The notes below the pieces were generated by a model. That model was not told where the DNA came from, ran no database searches, and saw nothing but the letters and a program-made list of their open reading frames with translations. From assembly GCA_030248215.1 (NCBI GenBank), contig JASANG010001213.1, forward strand, positions 62,001 through 126,000: a stretch of 64,000 nt of DNA. Reading direction: 5' to 3'. This stretch comes from Enoplolaimus lenunculus (taxonomy: Eukaryota > Nematoda > Enoplea > Enoplida > Thoracostomopsidae). Each line of letters begins with the position of its first letter. Position 1 is the stretch's first letter. Of the stretch, positions 58,601-64,000 are shown piece after piece. Made by a program: the position numbers and the translations under genes.

Positions 58601-61600
58601 TGAGGGCAAAAACTATACTACAGCGGTTGTTGTCGTGACGGGAAAAATAGAATATTTTGAGAAATTTTATTTCAATCTGGAATTATTTTAGTTTTGTCGA
58701 AATCTCGGTTTTATGTATTAATGGCTGTTTTAAAGTTGTTTTTAACGGATTCTGTGTTTTAGGTTCAACGTATCCTTTAACAGTAATACCAGTTGAACTC
58801 ATGCTGTCGTCGCATATCAATGATAACCCTCAGTACGAATATTTGACTGCTCAATTATCTCAAAATGGCATTTTTGTCGCATATACAACACGGGAGAGAC
58901 GGTCAAAAGGTCGATACTTGACCAGTAAATCGCAGGTTTGTCCTCATTTTGTCTTGAGGTACTCCATTATATTATTTTTGCGACCATAATTATTCTGTTA
59001 AACATATTGAGTGTAGTGTGATTCAAGGATGTTTTGAAGAATTACATAGGGAATAGCTATAGATTTGTAAACAGTGTAATAGACCTGGGCATGTCACAGC
59101 TGTTGGAAAAATTATTTAACATTTTCAAACCCTTGCAGCTGCACTAGTACGTATGTAATTCTGGCTTTGGCGTTTTGGTGTTCGTGAGATAATACCAGAG
59201 TCGTAGCAATGTAATTTCCGTAATAAGGTAAATCGACGTCATTTAACGCAACAGCCCAGTCCTTTATTCTGCAGCTAGATACAGAACATATTGAACAAAA
59301 ATTGTATTTGTTAAGAAACTACTTTAAAGACAGCTATCTATTGTAGGTTAATTTCAAAAACTTAACGAGATGAGATGTTCTGAAATTAATCGTCAAAACG
59401 GGCGTGTTTGCATAAAATTGCTAACAAAGTTTGCAGATTCAAGAATTTTTGTGTATGTCGTGTTGCTTTATATTTTTATCAGTATATCTTTTAGCTAACA
59501 ATTGATTTGGCGTTTTCTATTGAAGTTATTGTACAACGGTTTCACGTACAACGAAATCAAGGTTTGTTGCTTATTATAATATTATGATTCCAAGCCAGTG
59601 AAAACAAGGAGCCAAAAGATTGTTAACTTGTTGGTCGGATTGAGCAAGCTCAGCGTTCTACACTTTAATTCAATTATTGTTTATGTCTGAAATAAAAATT
59701 ATATGTACTTTAATGCTGTTTTATTTACCTCTTAAATCCTTGCCACACCCGCCTGCCATACAAACAGTCTTTAGTTGTGTCGTTGATTAGTGCTATTGAT
59801 TGTTTATTCCGGAAAGACGTGGTGTCTACTAAAAGATTTAAGATTTTTTCACTTTAGAATAATTTGTTGTATTCTTAAAGGTTAAAATTTCGTTAATATG
59901 AGTAACATGGCTTATTGTAATTGCGATAACTATCAGTGTTTGTTTAAGTTGAACCAAGAGATTTGGGTGATTATTTGATGGTTTTTCGTCACTTTGCGTT
60001 CAATCAGATGCCGAAAGACGTTGCTGATGTGTTATCAAATGCTGAAAAACTTAAGCTGCGTTCGTCAAATAGTGAAATCGCACCCTTGGATAATGAAGTT
60101 CGGCTCGCACGGTGAGTATAAACCCGGATTATTTATTAGAGTAGAGGGCCGACCTTTATAACCAACTGCTCCCCAGTTCGATTTTCAAGTACTTAGAGAA
60201 ATTGTTTCCACCGATTTCGATGTTGGAATCGTAGGCAATTTTGGCTCTGAAATTTAATGTTACTAAGTTCTAATATTAGTTAAATTTCAGATATAAAACC
60301 TATGGTGTTTCTGTAATTTTACTCAACTTGATTTTCGACTCCCACTTAGGTTTAGGTATATCAGTATATTTAACTTTTGAGCGCCATCGAGGGTGAAGTA
60401 TTTACCTTCTGTTTCAAATATTATTTGCATCAGTGACTGAATGGTGGAAATTTGGGTTATTTTCAAATGTGAAAATCGCCGTTAGACAAAGTTTTTGTTA
60501 TACATAATATGCTTTCATGTGTTTTCAGGACGTTACTTACCATCTCTGCGATAAGAGAAGGAAATTTGAACACTGCTGTTGTTCGTTTACAGGCATGTTT
60601 CAGAATTTATATTTGGTTTATTTATTGTAGGGAGGCGTATACTTTTAAAAATTTTAAGTCGACCATCGCGTTCCATCACACTTTTGGATAAAACAGTGTA
60701 TTCTCGGTAAGAGACTACGATACCTGTGTGTCCTCAAAATACTTAAATACCTGATGCGTTTAAATATAACAGATTTCCTAATATGACATAATGTAGCAGC
60801 GTTGTAACTAACAATATTACTAACAAGTGGCAAAAAGGTCTTGTAGGAGCAGCAAATTTTTACCGAACATGGGTGGATCCGCGTTTCTCCAGGAATTGCG
60901 ACTGCTGGAAATTAGTAATAGAGTAGGTCTGAAGAGGGCCTTTTACGTTGAAATGTCTTATTATTTTCTATAATTTGCTTTTTAGGCGAAAATATTGGAA
61001 TTTGACCAGTATTTGCTTCTACGGCAAGCGGAAACATTATGTCGACAGATTTATAACAAATTTAACTTACGTCATTTCGGTATCCACAGTAACTCTTGCA
61101 GTCCTGATATGAAGCACAGCGATATTTCTGTTGATTATCAGCAGGCATTTTATGCAGCGTTCGGTGTTCTCAGAGCTTTGAGCAAGGAGTACGAATTGCG
61201 TGATTTTTTGAAACAAGAGTTTAATGGGGCAACAAGAGTGTGCAATGAATTTGAAGCTCCTAAGTGTTGGTTTTGCGGCAGCAGAGGTAAACGTACATTA
61301 TGTTTTTTAACAATTAAGAAGGATTTAATTTAGGTGGCAGATGTTGGCTCGTAGTCAAGATTTTAGTTCAATGGGTATTATTTTAAGTAAACTGTTTAGC
61401 CAAAATATCAGCTTTCAAGGATGTAAAACTTAATGAATATTTTTGCGAAAGGGCATATTGATCATGAAACTGTGTTTTTGTCTAAGGATTTTTGTTGTTT
61501 AGCATTTCAGAATGTGAAATTGAATCTGGTTGCGATGTGAAATACTGGTGTTGTGAGGTTGGACATCGATTTAGTAAGTGTGAATGATTCTTGTTTTTGT

Positions 61601-62000
61601 TTTTCGCTTGAGTGGAATATATGAGGTTTGCGAGGGTACAATAACCTGAAAATTATCACAGTTTCAAATTCGAACATGTGTGATTACTCATAACTACATA
61701 AGTTTTGCAAAAATCTAACCGTTTCTAACACAGCTTCACAGTATACGTATATGAGAGAGCAAAAAGTTGTGGAGATACATAGTTGTGTAAGATTCTCACC
61801 TCTCCACCTTGTGAGTTGGGCCGCCCTTTAGCCATGGACTTGTTTTGACAATTTTCAGTAAATTCTTTGTTTCAGATCGTTGCAGTTTGACGTTTCTACC
61901 AATTGTTGGAAGTTCTTGGCAACGTTGCTCAATGTGTAACGCAGTAGCATTCAGAGCGCAAGATCTCATGAGTAAGTTGTTCAACTTCTCTGAATCTTAG
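49656..62000 (+). CDS. GTF3C4: TFIIIC90 / GTF3C4-like subunit of RNA polymerase III factor IIIC
   Basis: Fourteen exons: 49656-49827, 50448-50562, 51726-51961, 52754-52853, 54721-54809, 55224-55231, 55899-56052, 58763-58935, 59495-59561, 59949-60111, 60529-60592, 60986-61286, 61511-61573, 61876-62000. Phases agree at every join; total 1830 bases, 609 residues plus stop. The N-terminal half looks like a WD40 propeller (LLALTADGHVMQYTQ, DLVITIQQSGHVLLWRYS, RVVVARRCHAKLLQVGIS). The last three exons form the TFIIIC zinc domain: CWFC, then YWCCEVGHRFNRCSLTFLPI, then QRCSMCNA. TFIIIC binds tRNA-gene A and B boxes and recruits TFIIIB. The gene is shorter than the human one (822 residues, from memory). 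Oddities: an 8-base microexon and a GC-AG intron. The start at 49656 has an in-frame stop just upstream; an upstream 5' exon cannot be excluded. Identification rests mainly on the zinc domain. Confidence 0.75.
50003..50400 (+). repeat. dispersed repeat in TFIIIC intron 1
   Basis: Shares, in inverted orientation with 55360-55845, the blocks AACACCG, CGTGTGAAC, a GATTGG.CAA stretch, CTTTTTGAATTTA and several AACTTGCAGCTGCAAGTTT palindromes. Family unknown. Confidence 0.5.
51972..52303. mobile_element. CCAAGAGTGG MITE, flush with a splice donor
   Basis: Arms of about 110 bp mirror each other: CCAAGAGTGGATAATCACTC, CAACTGGGTACATTCTGTGT, AAAGAATGTACC at left and the complement at right. Flanked by TACAA (51967-51971 and 52304-52308), a 5-bp target duplication whose first base is the last base of the GTAAGT donor of TFIIIC exon 3. 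The centre has three CCCCCCTT.AACAAGGGGGG-type hairpins. Non-coding. Confidence 0.85.
52917..54433 (+). mobile_element. decayed R1-like LINE in TFIIIC intron 4
   Basis: 5'-truncated remnant beginning in the reverse transcriptase (RRGCSQGGVLSPLLW, then AYADHAS in another frame where YADD is expected, then WWRQNGLKIQPSKSN). Next comes RNase H (ECFTDGSRIE, YRTEILAIDEVVSELI) and a C-terminal zinc knuckle segment (TGHCRLNKHMY, CCGMEEESVDHLLTRC). Several stops and frame changes; clearly dead. It ends in an ATCT tetranucleotide tail at 54409-54433. The GCPQGGVLSPLLW-type motif and RNase H point to the R1 group; unlike the LINE at 19541. Confidence 0.8.
54810..55898. other. TFIIIC introns 5 and 6 around the microexon
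   Basis: Split by the 8-base exon 55224-55231. Intron 6 contains the inverted repeat copy at 55360-55845. Nothing else recognised. Confidence 0.6.
55360..55845 (-). repeat. dispersed repeat in TFIIIC intron 6
   Basis: Inverted partner of 50003-50400, diverged; carries the CAGCTGCAAG blocks and, at its right end, TTCACACGTGCGG and ACGGTGTTT in the opposite sense. Confidence 0.5.
57023..57095 (+). tRNA. tRNA-like, anticodon GAT (Ile), probably a relic
   Basis: Folds in tRNA layout: acceptor GGCTGCT with CGCATCC (5 of 7 pairs), D stem GCTC/GAGC, anticodon stem GCGGA/TCCGT around loop CCGATAA, five-base variable loop, T arm GAGGG-TTTGAGT-CCCAC with one mismatch. A box TTAGCTCAGTGG and B box GGTTTGAGTCC are good. 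Position 33 is C where T is universal. Animals normally read isoleucine with AAT and TAT anticodons, so a SINE head or pseudogene is more likely than a working tRNA. Confidence 0.4.
57275..57347 (+). tRNA. tRNA-like second copy, degraded
   Basis: Counterpart of 57023-57095 in the next 252-bp unit. The D stem is broken (CCTC against GACC) and the T stem has another mismatch, so it is a pseudogene or SINE part. Confidence 0.35.
57638..57850. repeat. 106-bp tandem repeat, two copies
   Basis: Both copies contain GTCAAATAAC, GCCAGATAGATGGCCGAGTG, CCATAACTCATTAACTAATG and CAGATGGCGTA. Related wording (CATAACTCGTTAGCCAGA, GTCAAATAAC) is also seen near 27600-27690, so this is a dispersed family. Confidence 0.7.
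57940..58605. repeat. fold-back inverted repeat of TTTTTACCCC-type units
   Basis: The left arm (57945-58085) is made of degenerate ATCATATTTTTACCCC-like units; the right arm (58440-58605) carries the complementary GGGGTAAAAATATGAT-like units. CCAATAGGCGATCA at left mirrors TGATAGCCTATTGG at right. The arms are about 350 bp apart. Likely a fold-back transposon or satellite-derived MITE. Confidence 0.6.
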
Positions 62001-62795
62001 GTTTGTGGATTGTTTGATATTTGCATTTTACCTATTATTATACATATGCAAGTCGAGGTTAATGGCTTTCGGATTTGCAACGACTGCGTCTTGAAACAAT
62101 ACTGTACACTGCTTTTGCGTCCTTACAGCTTATATATGTATTTGTTGGTTTATATTTTGCCAAAATACTTGAAGTGGTACTCAAAGTGCGTTTCTATACG
62201 TTTTGGCTTTAAAAATAGATATGTGCACACACATGTACGAAATTATGCAATATGTTATTATGACCGGTGTTTTTTGAGAAAAAAGTATTGAGAATGAAAA
62301 AATGGGTTTCGTTTATTTTCCTATCGACTGGAAGTAAAATATAAATTATAAAAAATATATGCAGAAGGAGAGACTAGAAAAATATTTTTTCAGTTCGTTT
62401 ACGATCACAACATAAAAGATTGATTGCCTCAAACATGGACTTTTATGATCATTATTGTTTTACTTAGAACTGTTGTAGATACTTTCAAAAACTACCAAAA
62501 ATTTTAGAAAATTAACAAGGTTAAGCGAAAAGTGAAACGTTTGAGCGCTTCAAAAAATTTTGTGGCATAATCTTAGTATAAGTGTCATAGGTCTTAAAAT
62601 TCTACTAAAATCTTAGTATACACAATAACTATTATGTATATTTTTAGATTTTTCGGACGTTTTGACAAGTTTATGGTGTCCGTTTTGCGGCTACGGATTT
62701 CTTCAAGTTACGTAGCATTTGCTGTGATCTATACGCTTGGTAGTCATAATAGTGGATATTCCAAGAAAGCGTTGAAATTTGTTTCATCGACTTAC
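62001..62795. other. region between convergent genes
   Basis: Presumed 3' UTR of the TFIIIC gene and intron or 3' end of the next minus-strand gene. No recognisable element. Confidence 0.4.
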
Positions 62796-62940
62796 CATCC
62801 ATAATACGGCGTCGTTCAATCATGCGTGTGGTCCATACTTCCCGATGGTATTCGGATAGCGTTTGCTGGGTCAAAAGGCTCTTCTTTTGACAATGTATGT
62901 AATCGTGAAAGGATTTAAAAAATTTTGGACCAACGTTACT
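62796..62940 (-). CDS. internal exon of an unrecognised gene
   Basis: Bounded by a TTTCAG acceptor at 62941 and a strong donor GTAAGT just below 62796. Encodes 48 residues in phase 0, with one base left over: SNVGPKFFKSFHDYIHC, KKSLLTQQTLSEYHREVW, TTRMIERRRIMD. The composition (basic, helical) looks like real protein, perhaps a mitochondrial or nuclear factor, but I do not recognise the family. Other exons would lie to the right, upstream in its transcript, and were not found. Confidence 0.5.
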
Positions 62941-64000
62941 CTGAAACGCCAGGCAGTAGTATAAAAACATTCCTAACCCTATAAGCGTATAACTAAGCCT
63001 AAATATAAGTCTAATGCAAAAAAACTACCCTAAAGCCTACGCTTACTCTATTTATTGGAGTCATGCAAAAAGCGGTACGCCTTCAAAGTAACATTGGCCA
63101 AACTAAAGTTGTGTGTAACTTTTGGGCAATTTGATTGCTAATGCACTAAATTTGGCAAAAAAGGCTTAAAAATAAGTTTTTGATAACACTTTTGTATATA
63201 TTGTCAAAATTTATTACCTAATTCAACATCATTTATATTATCATATTGTTTTGTTTCACATTCCGCTCTGGCCCCGGCAGATTTTGTTGACCTCTATTTG
63301 GAGGTCCGCTTCTCAACTTTATGACAATCTTGAAGTAGTTCAGGCTCCTTTATTTCACCTACTGTTGGGCCCTCATATCTGACAATCTCTGTACACAGTT
63401 GGTTGTGCGAGCTCAAAAAATATAATAACCAGTATATGGTTTGTTCAGAATATGGCGGATTGTGTTATGGTTGTATATTTCAACCCACGTTAAATATAGG
63501 CGCCTGCCTTCTAAGTTTAAGCCTAAGCCTATACCTAAGTTTTCCAGTGTCTATATCCCACAGTGCCACTGAATCCCAAGGCAAGTCCCTATAATTAACA
63601 TGGCCCGTTATTTCTGTGCTGTTGTATATTTCACTAAATCTATGAAATACATATATTTTAAAACGTGTCTGTGTTTTTGGATGTCCGGACGTTTAGAATC
63701 TATTAAAATGATACAAGAGTTTACTTTTGAGTTTGGTAGAGTTTTGGTTCAAACACCTGCCAAATGCTTAGCATTATCATTCTATGGATATTATAATTGC
63801 GTTTACTTTTAACAGATATAAAATAAAATATATAGGTAAAAATCACAGTATAATAAACATGGATATGTAACAAAAATATTGCTCGCCCATTTTATACTCA
63901 ATGTCAAGTGTTTCGTTTCCAAGTATAGGTTAGCTAAAAATAATCGTACATTAAGCAATCGGATATGCATGTGAGGTTTTTCGATCAGTATCGGTGAATG
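62941..64000. other. no gene recognised
   Basis: A TTAGGC-type MITE copy lies near 62965-63085 (AAGCCT, CTTACTCTATT, GCGGTACGCC) and a further hexamer patch at 63515-63540. The rest is AT-rich with no convincing exon. Confidence 0.4.

Larger units (their letters stand above)
56053..58762. other. TFIIIC intron 7
   Basis: A 2.7-kb intron (donor GTAAGT, acceptor GTTTTAG) that holds the 252-bp tRNA-like tandem repeat, a 106-bp tandem repeat and a fold-back inverted repeat, listed separately. Debris of the CCGGAA hAT family is seen near 56575-56860. Confidence 0.7.

Noticed and set aside
1-64000. CRISPR arrays, operons, riboswitches, rRNA genes
   Set aside because: None seen; the sequence is eukaryotic nuclear in character and the tandem repeats have no spacer structure.

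Overview
The window looks like nuclear DNA of an invertebrate animal. Genes are split by many short and medium introns, the background is AT-rich, and transposons are frequent. The gene set is metazoan: an astacin protease, AMOP-domain secreted proteins, a cobalamin-trafficking protein and a TFIIIC subunit. Short runs of a TTAGGC-like hexamer and the astacin would suit a nematode, but the hexamers lie inside small transposons, so the phylum stays open.

Layout, left to right. 1-4.3 kb: 3' half of an astacin metalloprotease gene (minus strand) whose end lies beyond the left edge. 4.3-11.1 kb: mostly non-coding, with small inverted-repeat transposons and one candidate exon. 11.7-18.6 kb: two tandem copies, about 3.5 kb each, of a minus-strand gene whose three exons each encode one AMOP domain; the middle exon carries a frame lesion in each copy. 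18.9-24.8 kb: a related minus-strand gene, one AMOP domain followed by a threonine-rich stalk of 18-bp repeats, split by a 5'-truncated LINE that has a 275-bp internal tandem duplication. 25-31 kb: small transposons, a GGGACAG minisatellite and tandem repeats. 31.4-35.3 kb: a complete six-exon MMADHC gene (minus, 298 residues). 36.3-46.2 kb: an LTR retroelement (minus) that encodes only one very long Gag-protease protein. 46.3-49.6 kb: repeats. 49.7-62.0 kb: a 14-exon gene (plus, about 609 residues) for a TFIIIC90/GTF3C4-like protein, with LINE, MITE, tRNA-like and fold-back insertions in its introns. 62.8 kb: one exon of an unrecognised minus-strand gene.

Exon models were built by hand from splice signals, reading-phase agreement and protein similarity recalled from memory. 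Phase adds up exactly for MMADHC and for the TFIIIC gene. The neighbouring genes do not form a pathway; the AMOP genes are the one local family and have clearly grown by tandem duplication.
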